A DNA stretch of 64,000 nt. Origin: Methylosinus sp. Ce-a6 (GTDB taxonomy: Bacteria > Pseudomonadota > Alphaproteobacteria > Rhizobiales > Beijerinckiaceae). Each line of letters opens with the position of its first letter. Position 1 is the stretch's first letter. The notes beneath the pieces were generated by a model that was not told where the DNA came from, did no database searches, and saw only the letters and a program-made list of their open reading frames with translations. This document shows, piece by piece, positions 35,951-45,695 of the stretch. A program made the translations under genes and the position numbers. The stretch lies in assembly GCF_009811655.1 (NCBI RefSeq), contig NZ_BGJX01000002.1, positions 62,001 through 126,000 on the forward strand. The letters are read 5' to 3'.

Positions 35951-37642
35951 TCACGCCTGTGTTTCGGCCTTCGCCAGTTCTCCGTTCAGCGCCTTGGCGA
36001 TGAGGCCGCGCGTCTCCTCCATGCCGAAGAGCGCGATGAAGGAGCCGAAACGCGGGCCTCTGCTCTCGCCGAGCAGAACCTCATAGAGCATGTTGAAGAA
36101 ATCGTTCGACACGCCCGGCCGTTCCGGCGTCGCGCCCTTCGCCTTCAGATCCTGATAACGCGGCACGGCGCGCGCGACGTCATAGAGCGCCGTCTGAATG
36201 TCTTCGGCGCTGGCTTGCCTGGGCAGCGAGGCGAGCGTCTCCGACAATGTCGTCAACACGCCGCGCTCCACCTCGTCCGCCGCGCGATAGCGCTTCGCCG
36301 GCCGCACGAAATCGCGGAAGTAGGCGACCGCATAGCCGACGAGCCTGTCGAGCCGCGGATGATTCTGCGGCGACACATTCGGCGCATAGCGGCGCAGAAA
36401 GCCCCACAGAACCGAAGGGTCCTCGGCGTTGGCGACGGTCGCGAGATTGAGCAGCATGGAGAAGGAGATCGTCGTCCCCTTGGCTTCGCCCTCATGGGCC
36501 AGCGTCTCCGGCTCCGGCGGCGCGCCGAAGTGAATGTGCCACACCGGATTGCCGAGCCGCTCCTTCCACGCCTGACGCCGATAGGCGTCCAGAAAGGAGA
36601 GATAATCGTCGACATTGCGCGGAATGACGTCGAAGTAGAGCTTCTTGGCCGCGCTCGGCTTTTGATACATGAATTGCGCGAGGCTCTCGGGGCTGGCGTA
36701 GGTCAGCCATTCCTCGATGGTGAGGCCGTTGCCTTTCGACTTGGAAATCTTCTGGCCCTTCTCGTCGAGGAAGAGCTCATAATTGAAGCCCTCCGGCGGC
36801 CGGCCGCCGAGCGCGCGCACGATGGCCGAGGACAGCTTCACCGAGTCGATCAGATCCTTGCCGGCCATTTCATAATCGACGGAGAGCGCATACCAGCGCA
36901 TCGCCCAGTCTGGCTTCCATTGCAGCTTGCAATGGCCGCCGGTCACGGGCGTGACGAAGGCTTCGCCGTTCTCCGGATCGCGCCAGGAGATCGTCCCCGC
37001 CGCCGCATCGACCTGCTCGAGCGGGACCTGCATCACTATTCCCGTATGGGGGTGAATCGGCAGGAAGGGCGAGTAGGTCGCCGCGCGCTCCTCGCGGAAG
37101 GTCGGCAGCATGATCTTCATCACCTCGTCGTAGCGCGCCAGCATGTGCAGCAACGCCGCGTCGAATCGGCCCGACGTGTAATATTCCGTCGAGGAGGCGA
37201 ATTCGTATCGGAAGCCGAAAGCGTCGAGAAAGGCGCGCAGACGGGCGTTGTTATGCGCGCCGAAGCTCTCATGCGTGCCGAACGGGTCCGGAACCTTGGT
37301 GAGAGGCTTGCCGAGATTGGCTCTGACGAGCTCCTTATTGGGGATATTGTCGGGGACCTTGCGCAGCCCGTCCATATCGTCCGAGAAGGCGATGAGACGC
37401 GTCTCGATCTTTCCCTCGGTCAGAATCTCGAAGGCATGGCGCACCATGGAGGTGCGCGCCACCTCGCCGAATGTGCCGATATGCGGCAGGCCGGAGGGAC
37501 CATAGCCGGTCTCGAACAGAACTTTCGTCTGCCCTGTCTCCTCCACCCGTTTGACGAGCTTGCGCGCCTCTTCGAAAGGCCAGGCCGGCGAGACGCGGGC
37601 GGCTTCGAGGAGATCGGCGGGCAGAGGCTCGGGCGTGGGCAT
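35951..37642 (-). CDS. lysS: Class I lysyl-tRNA synthetase
   Basis: 563 residues from the ATG at 37642 ([20 protein letters not shown]). Class I signatures: [20 protein letters not shown] (HIGH-type) near residue 50 and KISKSKGN (KMSKS-type) near 275. It is the archaeal-type class I enzyme common in alphaproteobacteria, charging tRNA-Lys. Length is standard. Monocistronic, with repeats downstream. Confidence 0.96.
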   Translation of the reverse strand: MPTPEPLPADLLEAARVSPAWPFEEARKLVKRVEETGQTKVLFETGYGPSGLPHIGTFGEVARTSMVRHAFEILTEGKIETRLIAFSDDMDGLRKVPDNIPNKELVRANLGKPLTKVPDPFGTHESFGAHNNARLRAFLDAFGFRYEFASSTEYYTSGRFDAALLHMLARYDEVMKIMLPTFREERAATYSPFLPIHPHTGIVMQVPLEQVDAAAGTISWRDPENGEAFVTPVTGGHCKLQWKPDWAMRWYALSVDYEMAGKDLIDSVKLSSAIVRALGGRPPEGFNYELFLDEKGQKISKSKGNGLTIEEWLTYASPESLAQFMYQKPSAAKKLYFDVIPRNVDDYLSFLDAYRRQAWKERLGNPVWHIHFGAPPEPETLAHEGEAKGTTISFSMLLNLATVANAEDPSVLWGFLRRYAPNVSPQNHPRLDRLVGYAVAYFRDFVRPAKRYRAADEVERGVLTTLSETLASLPRQASAEDIQTALYDVARAVPRYQDLKAKGATPERPGVSNDFFNMLYEVLLGESRGPRFGSFIALFGMEETRGLIAKALNGELAKAETQA

Positions 37643-37740
37643 GATGCGGCTTTTGTTGCGGTCGCGAAGAGCCGCGCACACTATTGGCGCCGGGCGGAAG
37701 CGTCAACGCATCATTCTTGGGGTAGTGGGTCAGTTTGAAG

Positions 37741-38291
37741 TTATTCGGAAGGCGTTTTTTGCAGGTCCACAAAAAGAACCGGGTCGGAGCGATTTCGGTT
37801 AGCTTCCGTGTCAAGCATGGTGAAGCCCGCTTTTAGATAAAAACCGACCGCTGATTTTTTTAATCGACAACGACAAACCTGCAACCGACTGCCGGACAAA
37901 CAGTCCACTTCGCGACGCCTAGTGCGAGATCAACGAGATTTGAACCAAGGTCGAACCCCTGGTATCTACGATCGATCGCAAGCCGAGCTATTTTTACGGC
38001 AGGATAGTGCAGATATTTGTAATCGACGTTATCATTGCAAAGAGGCGATACATCACCATCCTGCAATACAACCTCTCCACACACAAGAGTTACATAACCA
38101 ACTACTTTATTTGATTTGCCTTTATCAAAAATGGCGCATGTGCGAGCAAGACTTTTTTCCTGATATGACTTTGCGTGACGTTGCAAGAATGTTTTCAGAG
38201 GAGTGAACTCTTCGCCGCCAAGCGAAAGCCCGGTGAGCTTATCACCGGGCTCGATTTGCCGAATTTCGACTGAAATGTCGTTATCTGTCAC
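37741..38291 (-). pseudogene. GNAT acetyltransferase toxin-like gene, frameshifted
   Basis: Frame 1 gives 143 residues from a GTG at 38291 and ends at a TAA at 37860-37862, in the last core strand (GCRFVVVD). The next frame continues without a break: LKKSAVGFYLKAGFTMLDTE and so on to a stop at 37741-37743. The shift falls at T-T followed by seven A. The full product would be about 183 residues, the length of TacT-like GNAT toxins, with KIARLAIDRRYQGFDLGSNL as the acetyl-CoA loop. It overlaps the small upstream gene by 11 bases. Either a real disruption or a homopolymer sequencing error. Confidence 0.75.
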
Positions 38292-38472
38292 GCTTCAAGC
38301 AAAACGTGATTCGTCCTCCGTTGTCACGCAAAGATTGCGTTAGAAGCACACCACGTTTCACACTTTCGACAGCAGCCCGCTTTGGCTTGCCGAAGGTGAT
38401 CTGATTTTTGAATTTTTCGGCATCTTTATCAGTGAGGGTGACGCGTCCGAAAGCGTTTGATTTTATCGCCAT
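38281..38472 (-). CDS. Putative antitoxin of a GNAT toxin module
   Basis: 63 residues from the ATG at 38472 with a strong GGGAGGAGG site; starts MAIKSNAFGRVTLTDKDAEK, basic and small. It overlaps the GNAT gene by 11 bases, the layout of type II antitoxin-toxin pairs. It does not look like a DUF1778 antitoxin; the assignment rests on size, overlap and partner. Local base composition is more AT-rich than the surroundings, suggesting acquisition. Confidence 0.6.
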   Translation of the reverse strand: MAIKSNAFGRVTLTDKDAEKFKNQITFGKPKRAAVESVKRGVLLTQSLRDNGGRITFCLKRDR

Positions 38473-38867
38473 TGCGTCCTCCTCCCTTAGCCAACTCTCG
38501 TCTGGCATTCTTGCCGAACTCGAATTGACGACATGTTAAGTGGCTTGCGTAAGGCAAGCCGACAAGGGCGATAAATTTGCGGCGTTCTAAGCGGCATATT
38601 TATACCATTGTTTTTATGCCTTTTTATAAGAGGCGCGTTTCATGACAATTTTAGCCTCTTCCGCCTCCATGAGCGCCACGATATCCCGAGCTCCCAAAGC
38701 CGATCGGAGACGCCGGCCGCCGAGCCAGTCGGATTCCACTCCCATCACCCCCCAAATTTCGAACTGACTCACTACCTCTCCGAGCGTTCGCGCGAGCGCC
38801 GACAAAATGCGGCGCAGAAAAGGGAGCGGGGCGGCCGCGGGGAGGAACGGCCGCCCCGGCCGGACGC
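38473..38867. other. Non-coding stretch, AT-rich on the left
   Basis: 395 bases between the antitoxin start and the aldehyde dehydrogenase stop. The first half is unusually AT-rich with T-runs near 38610-38625. A 43-codon minus-strand ORF (38614-38745) is not convincing. The last 100 bases are GC-rich, with a GCGGCCGC/GCGGCCG palindromic region near 38830-38857 after the dehydrogenase stop that may act in termination. Confidence 0.5.
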
Positions 38868-40385
38868 TCAGAAAAAGCCGAGCTTGTCCGGGCTGTAGCT
38901 GACGAGCAGATTCTTCGTCTGCTGGTAGTGATCCAACATCATGCGGTGATTCTCGCGGCCGACGCCGGACTGCTTGTAGCCGCCGAAGGCCGCATGGGCC
39001 GGATAGGCGTGATAGCAATTGGTCCACACGCGCCCCGCCTGGATCGCGCGGCCGACGCGATAGGCGCGATTGACGTCGCGCGTCCACACGCCGGCGCCGA
39101 GACCGAAGATCGTGTCATTGGCGATCGCCACCGCCTCTTCATCGGTGTCGAAGACGGTCACCGACACGACGGGCCCGAAAATCTCCTCCTGGAACACGCG
39201 CATCTTATTGTTGCCGGCGAGCACGGTGGGCTCGACATAGTACCCGCCGGAAAGATCGCCGCCGAGATCGGCGCGTCCGCCGCCGATCAATAGTTCCGCG
39301 CCCTCCTTCTGGCCGATGTCGATATAGCCGAGGATCTTCTCCATCTGCTCTTTCGAGGCCTGCGCGCCGATCATCGTTTTCGCGTCGAGCGGATCGCCCT
39401 GCACGATCGCGCCGACGCGCTTCACCGCCTTCTCGATGAATTTGTCATAGATGCTCTTTTGCACCAGCGCCCGGCTCGGACAGGTGCAGACCTCGCCCTG
39501 ATTGAGCGCGAACATCGCAAAGCCCTCGAGCGCCTTGTCGAAGAAGGCGTCGTCCTCGGCCGCGACGTCGGCGAAGAAGATGTTGGGCGATTTGCCGCCG
39601 AGCTCCAGCGTCACGGGAATGAGATTGCGCGCGGCATATTCGCCGATGAGCCGTCCCGTGCTGGTTTCGCCGGTGAAGGCGATCTTGGCGATGCGCGTCG
39701 AGGAGGCGAGCGGCTTGCCGGCCTCGAGGCCGAAGCCGTTGACGATATTGACGACGCCCGCGGGCAGCAGATCGCCGACGAGCTCCGCCCATATGAGAAT
39801 GGAGGCGGGCGTCTGCTCGGCGGGCTTCAGCACCACGCAATTGCCGGCGGCGAGCGCGGGCGCGAGCTTCCAGGCCGCCATCAGCAGCGGGAAGTTCCAC
39901 GGAATGATCTGGCCGACGACGCCGAGCGGCTCGTGGAAGTGATAGGCGACCGTGTCGTGGTCGAGCTCCGATATGCCGCCCTCCTGCGTGCGGATCGCGG
40001 AGGCGAAATAGCGGAAATGATCGATGGCGAGCGGAATGTCGGCGGCGAGCGTCTCGCGGATCGGCTTGCCATTGTCCCAGCTCTCGGCTTCCGCCAGGGT
40101 CGCGAGATTTTGCTCCATGCGATCGGCCACCGCATGGAGGATGCGCGCGCGCTCGGCGACGCTGGCGCGGCCCCAGGCGTCCTTGGCGGCATGGGCGGCG
40201 TCGAGCGCGATCTCTATGTCGGATTCGTCCGAGCGCGGGACCTCACAGAGAATCTGTCCATTGACCGGCGTCGCATTCTCGAAATAGCGGCCGGCGCGCG
40301 GCGCGACCCAGCGGCCGCCGATGAAATTCTCGTATCGAGCCTTGAACTTCGGGCTCGCGGAGCGGAGGAATTCGGGCCTCGTCAT
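38868..40385 (-). CDS. NAD-dependent aldehyde dehydrogenase (AcoD/ExaC type)
   Basis: 505 residues from the ATG at 40385. Motifs: [39 protein letters not shown], the glutamate motif LELGGKSPN, and the catalytic Cys in [11 protein letters not shown]. Length and sequence match the acetaldehyde dehydrogenase II/ExaC group, which oxidizes acetaldehyde and related short aldehydes. It sits downstream of a GAF-Fis regulator on the same strand, typical of the AcoR-AcoD type of pairing, and a perfect palindrome lies 108 bases upstream. Confidence 0.93.
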   Translation of the reverse strand: MTRPEFLRSASPKFKARYENFIGGRWVAPRAGRYFENATPVNGQILCEVPRSDESDIEIALDAAHAAKDAWGRASVAERARILHAVADRMEQNLATLAEAESWDNGKPIRETLAADIPLAIDHFRYFASAIRTQEGGISELDHDTVAYHFHEPLGVVGQIIPWNFPLLMAAWKLAPALAAGNCVVLKPAEQTPASILIWAELVGDLLPAGVVNIVNGFGLEAGKPLASSTRIAKIAFTGETSTGRLIGEYAARNLIPVTLELGGKSPNIFFADVAAEDDAFFDKALEGFAMFALNQGEVCTCPSRALVQKSIYDKFIEKAVKRVGAIVQGDPLDAKTMIGAQASKEQMEKILGYIDIGQKEGAELLIGGGRADLGGDLSGGYYVEPTVLAGNNKMRVFQEEIFGPVVSVTVFDTDEEAVAIANDTIFGLGAGVWTRDVNRAYRVGRAIQAGRVWTNCYHAYPAHAAFGGYKQSGVGRENHRMMLDHYQQTKNLLVSYSPDKLGFF

Positions 40386-40492
40386 GACGTTTCCCCTTGC
40401 CATTATTCGAGCGCGCCTTTGCGGCGTCGGAGGGGATCATCCGCCCGCGCGGCCGGCAGCGCCAGCGGGGTAAACGCATGAACGCCCGCGAG

Positions 40493-40512
40493 GTGTCGCA
40501 GATTTGCGACAC
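40493..40512. promoter_or_regulatory. Candidate operator of the aldehyde dehydrogenase regulator
   Basis: Perfect palindrome GTGTCGCA-GATT-TGCGACAC between the regulator stop and the dehydrogenase start. A related half site (TGTCCCTGCGACA) overlaps the regulator's 3' end near 40529-40541. It is likely the binding site of the Fis-type HTH of the neighbour. Confidence 0.6.
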
Positions 40513-40523
40513 TCGGACAATTT

Positions 40524-41513
40524 CTAATGTCCCTGCGACAATCCGAGCCGGCCGAGCTTGCGATGCAGCGTGGCGCGGCTGACGCCGAGCAGACGCGCCG
40601 CCGCCGTCACATTGCCATTGGCGCGGGCGAGCGCGCGGCGGATCGCGCCGCGCTCGGCGTCTTTCAGCTCGGCTATTTGCAGCTCGGCTTTGTGCAGCTC
40701 GGCCTGCGCCTCGCCGCCGCCGGTCAAAAGATCGGCGGCGGGAAGCTGCGCCGCTATGCGCGCGTCGGTGACGCCGAGCTCGAGGCGGGCCGCCCGCGTC
40801 GCCCCGATGACGAGATCGTGCCGATCGACGGCGAGAAGCGCCGCGCCGCGCTCGGAAGGCGCCGTCACGATGCGCGCCCCGGCGAAGGCCTCGCGGAAAT
40901 GCGCCGCCTCTATCGCCCGGGCGGCCTCCGCGACAGCGATGGCGACGAGCGCGACCATGCCGCCTGGCAGGGTCTCGCGGCTGCAGGAGACGTCGAGCGC
41001 GGCGGCGAGCCGTCCCTCGTGATCGTAGATCGGCGCCGCGGCGCAGCTCAGCCCCGTGTTGCGCGTGTGGAAATGCTGATCGCGGTGAATGGTCAGCGCG
41101 CGGCCTTCGGCGAGACAGGCGCCGATCGCGTTGGTGCCCTCGCGCGCCTCGCTCCAGACCGCGCCCGGACGCAGGCCGCGCGCGTCGAAATCCGCCGCAT
41201 CCGCCTCGGCGCTGCGCCGCTCGAGAGGCACGCCCTCGACATTGCTGAGCAATGTGCAGCAGCCGAGCTCGGCGACAGCCACGAACAGGCGGTCGAGCGG
41301 GTTCTGCGCCGCGCGCAGCAACGGGGCCAGCCGCTCGCGCGCCGCGTGGAGAGCCGCCGCGTCGATCAAATCCGGCGCGCGGCGCGCCTCCGGGTCGAGC
41401 CCATGCAGCGTGACGCAGCGCCGCCAGGAGGCGGCGACCGCCGAAGCCGCGGGGGCCGCGTCGTCATCGATGACCGAGCGGATCCGGTCGACATGGCTCA
41501 CCTCGCGCCGCAT
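40524..41513 (-). CDS. GAF-Fis transcriptional regulator without AAA+ domain
   Basis: 329 residues. The N-terminal part has SWRRCVTLHGLDPEARRAPD, the AcoR-type start; a GAF domain (about 60-190) includes GTNAIGACLAEGRALTIHRD and HTRNTGLSCAAAPIYD. The C-terminal Fis-type HTH is ANGNVTAAARLLGVSRATLH. The central sigma-54-interacting AAA+ domain of AcoR is missing, so it cannot act through GAFTGA. It probably senses an aldehyde or alcohol metabolite and controls the adjacent dehydrogenase. Confidence 0.85.
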   Translation of the reverse strand: MRREVSHVDRIRSVIDDDAAPAASAVAASWRRCVTLHGLDPEARRAPDLIDAAALHAARERLAPLLRAAQNPLDRLFVAVAELGCCTLLSNVEGVPLERRSAEADAADFDARGLRPGAVWSEAREGTNAIGACLAEGRALTIHRDQHFHTRNTGLSCAAAPIYDHEGRLAAALDVSCSRETLPGGMVALVAIAVAEAARAIEAAHFREAFAGARIVTAPSERGAALLAVDRHDLVIGATRAARLELGVTDARIAAQLPAADLLTGGGEAQAELHKAELQIAELKDAERGAIRRALARANGNVTAAARLLGVSRATLHRKLGRLGLSQGH

Positions 41514-41702
41514 TGCAGGGTCTCTCTCCGGTTGGAGGAGAGGCCAGCATAGCGCGACGCGCGGACGCTTTCACCTGTCGTCGCGCCGGCGCGACTTGCG
41601 CCCGCCGGCTCTCGCCGCGAGAGTCTCGCTCCAGCGTCGAGCCGGACAGGCGGCCGCCAGCGAACGGCGACCCGCGAAAGCGCATCCTGTAACGGGAACA
41701 CA

Positions 41703-41730
41703 TTGACAATTTCTACCTAACGAATATATC
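41703..41730 (+). promoter_or_regulatory. Housekeeping promoter of the coiled-coil protein gene
   Basis: TTGACA at 41703-41708 and TATATC at 41725-41730 (16-base spacer; ATATCG at 17), in an AT-rich stretch 55 bases upstream of the ATG. Confidence 0.65.
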
Positions 41731-41784
41731 GCCCGAAAATTTTTGAAATAATCGATTTTGCCGACTGGGGCGAGGACGGCTCTG

Positions 41785-43182
41785 ATGGATTCCCACGACT
41801 CGATCGTCACGCCGCTCCTCGTGGAGACGAAGTCGCTTCGCGAGCCCGTGCTGAAGTCGGCGTCCTTCGGCGGCTGCACTCTCGAACAACTTTTCGAGGT
41901 CGAGCTTCCCGCGGATCGCTTCGACCATAAGCATTTTTGGCGGGCGACGATTCCGGGCCTCGCTTCGGAGCCGACCCCATTGCACGCCACCGCCTCCCGC
42001 AGCGGGACGACATTCCGTCTCCTGCAGCGTGAAATGGAGAAGCCTCTCTATCGGCGGATCTCAGAAAATCATTACGATGTCATGGCATTCGACGTCGCGC
42101 AGGATTTTGCGACCAATCATGTCGTGACGGGCGGCACGATCTTTCCGGATTTCCGCGACATCCTGGGGGAAGGCGAGGATCAGATCGATTTTTCCAGCAT
42201 AGAGGAACTCGCATCCTACGACAGCATTTCTGCGGATACGGATTTCTATTGGGATTTGTGGTTTTCCCATTTCGCCAAGCTTCACAGCGAAATTCTAGAG
42301 CCGAAGCGGAAAGCCGGCACGAAGATTTTCTTCGTCGAGCGATATTTGTGCGAGACGAGCTTGTCGAGCGGGAGCTTCCTCCCCTACGGAAACATCGAGG
42401 CGAGCAGGCGGCGGAACCGACGACTGCGGTCGGTCTACGAACGCTTGAGCGCCACGCCGGGAATTCGTCTGCTGGGCGTCCACGAGAAGCTGTTTTTCAC
42501 CTCGCGCGACGCCCCTTGGGGCGAATGGGAGTTCCATCCAGAGCGCGAATATTATTTTCAGATGAAGGCGGAGCTGCTCCGGCTCGTCGAGCCGCGGCTG
42601 GTCGCGGATGTGACCGCCGACTTTCTGCTGGAGCAGGCCGCCGAGCGCAGCAAGATGCGCGCGGAGCGGGACGCGGCCCAGATTCTGGCCCAGGAACTGA
42701 TTTACGAGATCGATCGATTGCGGCCGCAGCTGGCGGAGGCGAGCGACGATCTCCAGGGCGTTGCGCTCGAGAAAGACCAATCGCGGCAGGAGCTGGCCCG
42801 AGCGCGCGATGATCTCCAGGACGCGCGAGAGCGGCTCGCTCGAGCGGAGATCGAGACGGGCCGATTGCGGCTGGAGCTGGCCCGAGCGCACGACGACCTC
42901 CGCAAGGCGCGAGACCGGCTCGAACAGGCGCAATCCGAGAGTTGGTTAGAGAAATATCTGGCGGAGGCGGACGGGAGCGGCGCCGCCGCGAGAAGCGTTT
43001 TCGACCGATTATTCGTCTGGTGGGCGCGAAGATGCGAGATGCACAGGTTGCGTCGCGCGAAATTCGACGCGGAAGGCTATCTCCTCCGCTATCCGGACGT
43101 GGCGGCCGCCGGCGTCGATCCGCTGGCGCATTACATCCTTCACGGGCGCAGCGAGGGGCGCTCGGCGACGTTTCATTCCTGA
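41785..43182 (+). CDS. Coiled-coil protein with DUF6270-like N-terminus and C-terminal YPDV repeat
   Basis: 465 residues from the ATG at 41785 (GAGG upstream). The first 290 residues look like an SGNH/DUF6270-type domain (SFGGCTLEQLFEVELPADRF near the start; EWEFHPEREYYFQMKAELLR near the end); this match is tentative. A heptad-rich coiled coil follows (about 300-400) with internal repeats ('RQELARARDDLQDARERLAR', 'LRLELARAHDDLRKARDRLE'). The C-terminus has FDAEGYLLRYPDVAAAG and HYILHGRSEGR, a motif often appended to glycan-related or exported proteins. It may be involved in capsule or surface polysaccharide. Confidence 0.65.
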   Translation: MDSHDSIVTPLLVETKSLREPVLKSASFGGCTLEQLFEVELPADRFDHKHFWRATIPGLASEPTPLHATASRSGTTFRLLQREMEKPLYRRISENHYDVMAFDVAQDFATNHVVTGGTIFPDFRDILGEGEDQIDFSSIEELASYDSISADTDFYWDLWFSHFAKLHSEILEPKRKAGTKIFFVERYLCETSLSSGSFLPYGNIEASRRRNRRLRSVYERLSATPGIRLLGVHEKLFFTSRDAPWGEWEFHPEREYYFQMKAELLRLVEPRLVADVTADFLLEQAAERSKMRAERDAAQILAQELIYEIDRLRPQLAEASDDLQGVALEKDQSRQELARARDDLQDARERLARAEIETGRLRLELARAHDDLRKARDRLEQAQSESWLEKYLAEADGSGAAARSVFDRLFVWWARRCEMHRLRRAKFDAEGYLLRYPDVAAAGVDPLAHYILHGRSEGRSATFHS

Positions 43183-43290
43183 CGCCGATCGCGGTGAGGC
43201 GACGACAGATTGCGCCCGGTCGTCGCGCCCATGCTCTCTCCATCGACGAGATCGAGACCGTGATCTGCGCGGTCTCGCGCTCGAGCCTGG

Positions 43291-43348
43291 GCTTTTGTTT
43301 TAACGCGTTTCCGACGCCGAACCGGCGTCCACTTCGGCTGGAAGCGCT
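43291..43348 (+). repeat. GCGTTTCC dispersed repeat, copy A
   Basis: 58 bases beginning GCTTTTGTTTTAACGCGTTT and ending CTTCGGCTGGAAGCGCT, with the internal palindrome CGACGCCGAACCGGCGTC. It differs from copy C (62736-62793, opposite strand) at two positions. Confidence 0.9.
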
Positions 43349-43411
43349 TTAGGGCCTGTTCCCGAAAAGCGCGAAGCGGTTTTCGGAAAAGAACATGCGA
43401 ATTCAAATAGC

Positions 43412-43454
43412 TCTAGAGCGCATTCGGACATGATTTGTCCGAATGCGCTCTAGA
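43412..43454. repeat. Perfect 19-bp inverted repeat
   Basis: Arms TCTAGAGCGCATTCGGACA / TGTCCGAATGCGCTCTAGA around a 5-base loop (TGATT). No U-tract, so not a standard terminator; the TCTAGA ends resemble the hairpin ends of the neighbouring repeat family. Confidence 0.9.
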
Positions 43455-43767
43455 CCCTTCGCGCCGACCGGGATTATGCGAAGGGTTTACCGAAATTTTT
43501 ACTATGTTCGGGCGTAATTCGCTCTTGGGCTCGGTGAAGCTCGCGTCGGTCATTCTCGAGTCGAACAAAGTCGAGCTCACCTATAGTCGCGCTGAAGCTA
43601 CGTAGAGCGGACAAAAAACCGCCAAAATGTAACTTCAGCTTCTTAAACCATGCTCGGGATGGATGAGACGAAACTCCATTCCGGGCGCGTGTGGCGTAGT
43701 CGAGCGTCTTCTCTTTGAAGCTCTCGGACAGAGTGAGTAACGGAAGTCCTTCCGAAAGTGGGGGTGA

Positions 43768-44817
43768 ATGAGAAAGAATCCCGGTGAACGATGCTTGCTC
43801 AATTCATTGCTCCGCCGTGAAACATCTCGCCGCATTCTGATTTCGACCCTCTTTGTCGCCGGCGCCCTCGCGGTGGGCGGACTGACGGGTCTGGCGATGC
43901 GACGCGCCGAGATCGTCGTGGAGGCGCCGCCAGCGACCGCCGCGCTCGAGGTCGATTCTCCCACGGAGACCACGGCCTCGATCGAGGCTCCGTCCTTCTC
44001 CATTCCTTTCGGCGTGCTCGTCGGCGATCTACGCGCGCATGCCGCGCCCGAGCGTGCCGCGCCCAAGACGGTCGTGGCCTCGCTCGAGGCGCCGCAGCTT
44101 TCGTCTCGTCCCTCGTCGATAGAGGCGCCGGTTCCGCCCGCCCGCAAGGACGCCGGCCTCGGGCCGCAGACTGCGGAAGAAGAGGAAGAGAGCGCGCCAT
44201 TGCCGCCGCCGCGTCCCTCCGAATTCGGCTTGGGCGTGCGTCCGCCCCTCGTCCCCGCCGTCCGAAGCGCGCGCAAGACGGCTTCGGAGCCGGCGCAGGA
44301 GGAGGACAATCGCTCCTTCTTCGACAAGGTCTTCGGCCCGCTGCAGCCGACCGGCAAGGCGCTCGCCTATGCGGCGCCGGAGACGGGCCTCTTCGACGGC
44401 CTGCGCTCCCTGACGCACAATCCGACGGCGGCTTACGACAATCAAACGGCCGTCTACGACATCAGCGCGCATACGGTCTATATGCCGGACGGCGCGCGTC
44501 TCGAGGCGCATTCGGGCCTCGGCGACAAATTCGACGATCCGCGCTTCGTGCATGTGCGCATGCGCGGCGCGACGCCGCCGCACACTTATGATCTCACTTT
44601 CCGCGAGCGCCTGTTCCATGGCGTGCGCGCGATCCGGCTGACGCCGGTGGGCGGCGAGAGCGCCATCTTCGGCCGCGCCGGACTGCTCGCGCACACCTAT
44701 ATGCTCGGCCCGCGCGGCGACTCCAACGGCTGCATCTCGTTCAAGAATTACGCCGCCTTTCTGCGCGCCTTCGAGCGCGGCGAGATCAAGCGCCTCGTCG
44801 TCGTCGGCAAGCGCTGA
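43768..44817 (+). CDS. DUF2778 (Tlde1-like) envelope protein
   Basis: 349 residues. An N-terminal membrane anchor (ILISTLFVAGALAVGGLTGL, about 24-43) leads into a Pro/Ala/Glu-rich linker (about 50-180). The C-terminal catalytic-type domain has YDISAHTVYMPDGARLEAHS and GPRGDSNGCISFKNYAAFL, where the invariant Cys and upstream His (LLAHTYML) form the L,D-transpeptidase-like site. The family includes the Tlde1 toxin but is also a common Rhizobiales cell-wall protein. No immunity gene is next to it, so a housekeeping role is more likely. Confidence 0.82.
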   Translation: MRKNPGERCLLNSLLRRETSRRILISTLFVAGALAVGGLTGLAMRRAEIVVEAPPATAALEVDSPTETTASIEAPSFSIPFGVLVGDLRAHAAPERAAPKTVVASLEAPQLSSRPSSIEAPVPPARKDAGLGPQTAEEEEESAPLPPPRPSEFGLGVRPPLVPAVRSARKTASEPAQEEDNRSFFDKVFGPLQPTGKALAYAAPETGLFDGLRSLTHNPTAAYDNQTAVYDISAHTVYMPDGARLEAHSGLGDKFDDPRFVHVRMRGATPPHTYDLTFRERLFHGVRAIRLTPVGGESAIFGRAGLLAHTYMLGPRGDSNGCISFKNYAAFLRAFERGEIKRLVVVGKR

Positions 44818-44832
44818 AGCCGAAGAGGCTTT

Positions 44833-45651
44833 TCACAGCCTCTTCGGCTGATCGTCGAAGGCGGGGAGATTGCGGCAGCCGAGCGCGCCATATTCCTCGA
44901 CACGCTTGCGCGCGCCCGGCGTGCTGCGTCGGCCGGGGTCGAGCGCGATCCAGGAAAAGACGGAGAAAGCGGCCTCGCAGGGCTTGCCCACGGCGACATA
45001 GGCGTTGGCGAGCTCGACGAACAATCGCTCATGCACCCTGGCGCGGTCGTGGAACAGCTCGATCGTCGTCTTATATTCGGCGATCGCCGCATCATAGCGC
45101 TTGGCCGCGAAGAGCGCGCGGGCGCGTAGATAATGAAAATCCGGAAAGATCGGCTGCTCGGAGATCAGCACATCGGCGATCGCTATGGCGGCCTCCGTAT
45201 CGCCGATGCGCAGGAACAATTCGCCGGCGCGTCCCTTCTCCGTAGCGGTGTTCGGACAGGCGGCGGAAAAGCCTCGATAGATTCGGGCGCCGACGCGCTC
45301 TTCTCCTTCCAGAATCAGCGCCTCGGCGAGAGCGGCGACCGCGCGCTTGTCGCAGGGCTCGCGCAACAGCTTGGCCAGCGCAGTGGAAATTTTGGGCTTG
45401 GCGACGAAGCCGGCTCGCAGCGGCTCGACCTCGAGCCGCGCATAGACCGGCGCATATTCGTCGGCCGGCGTCGGCGCGCCGACGGCGCTCGCCGCCGAAT
45501 AGGCCTCACGGCGCAGAAAATCGCGCAGATCAGGGAATGCGGCGAAAGCGACAGTGAGAGCCCCGGCGATCGCGACCGCGGCGCCGATCCAAAGACGGCC
45601 TTTCTCCGCGGAAGGCGCCGGAACGATACGGTCCCCGCGATCGATCTCCAT
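44833..45651 (-). CDS. Membrane-anchored TPR protein
   Basis: 272 residues. An N-terminal membrane helix (LWIGAAVAIAGALTVAFAAF, about 20-39) is followed by a periplasmic part with three to four TPR-like pairs, for example YLRARALFAAKRYDAAIAEY and ERLFVELANAYVAVGKPCEA. Convergent with the DUF2778 gene, 15 bases apart. No enzymatic motif; probably an envelope assembly factor. Confidence 0.75.
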   Translation of the reverse strand: MEIDRGDRIVPAPSAEKGRLWIGAAVAIAGALTVAFAAFPDLRDFLRREAYSAASAVGAPTPADEYAPVYARLEVEPLRAGFVAKPKISTALAKLLREPCDKRAVAALAEALILEGEERVGARIYRGFSAACPNTATEKGRAGELFLRIGDTEAAIAIADVLISEQPIFPDFHYLRARALFAAKRYDAAIAEYKTTIELFHDRARVHERLFVELANAYVAVGKPCEAAFSVFSWIALDPGRRSTPGARKRVEEYGALGCRNLPAFDDQPKRL

Positions 45652-45695
45652 GATCCGTCATCCCGAAAATGCGCGTGTCGACAATTGATGGCGAA

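Larger units (their letters stand above)
43183..43767. other. Repeat-rich intergenic region
   Basis: 585 bases with no convincing gene. It holds a copy of the 58-bp GCGTTTCC repeat (43291-43348), a CCCGAAAA...TTTTCGG hairpin near 43350-43395, and a perfect 19-bp palindrome (43412-43454). The region 43500-43767 shows nothing I can identify besides the leader of the next gene. Confidence 0.7.

Noticed and set aside
38614..38745. 43-codon minus-strand ORF in the gap next to the aldehyde dehydrogenase
   Set aside because: Weak start context, no recognisable family and AT-rich flank; could be a remnant but not supported as a gene.
43768..44817. Type VI effector with immunity gene
   Set aside because: DUF2778 resembles the Tlde1 toxin, but no Tlde immunity gene or T6SS component is nearby; a cell-wall role is more likely.
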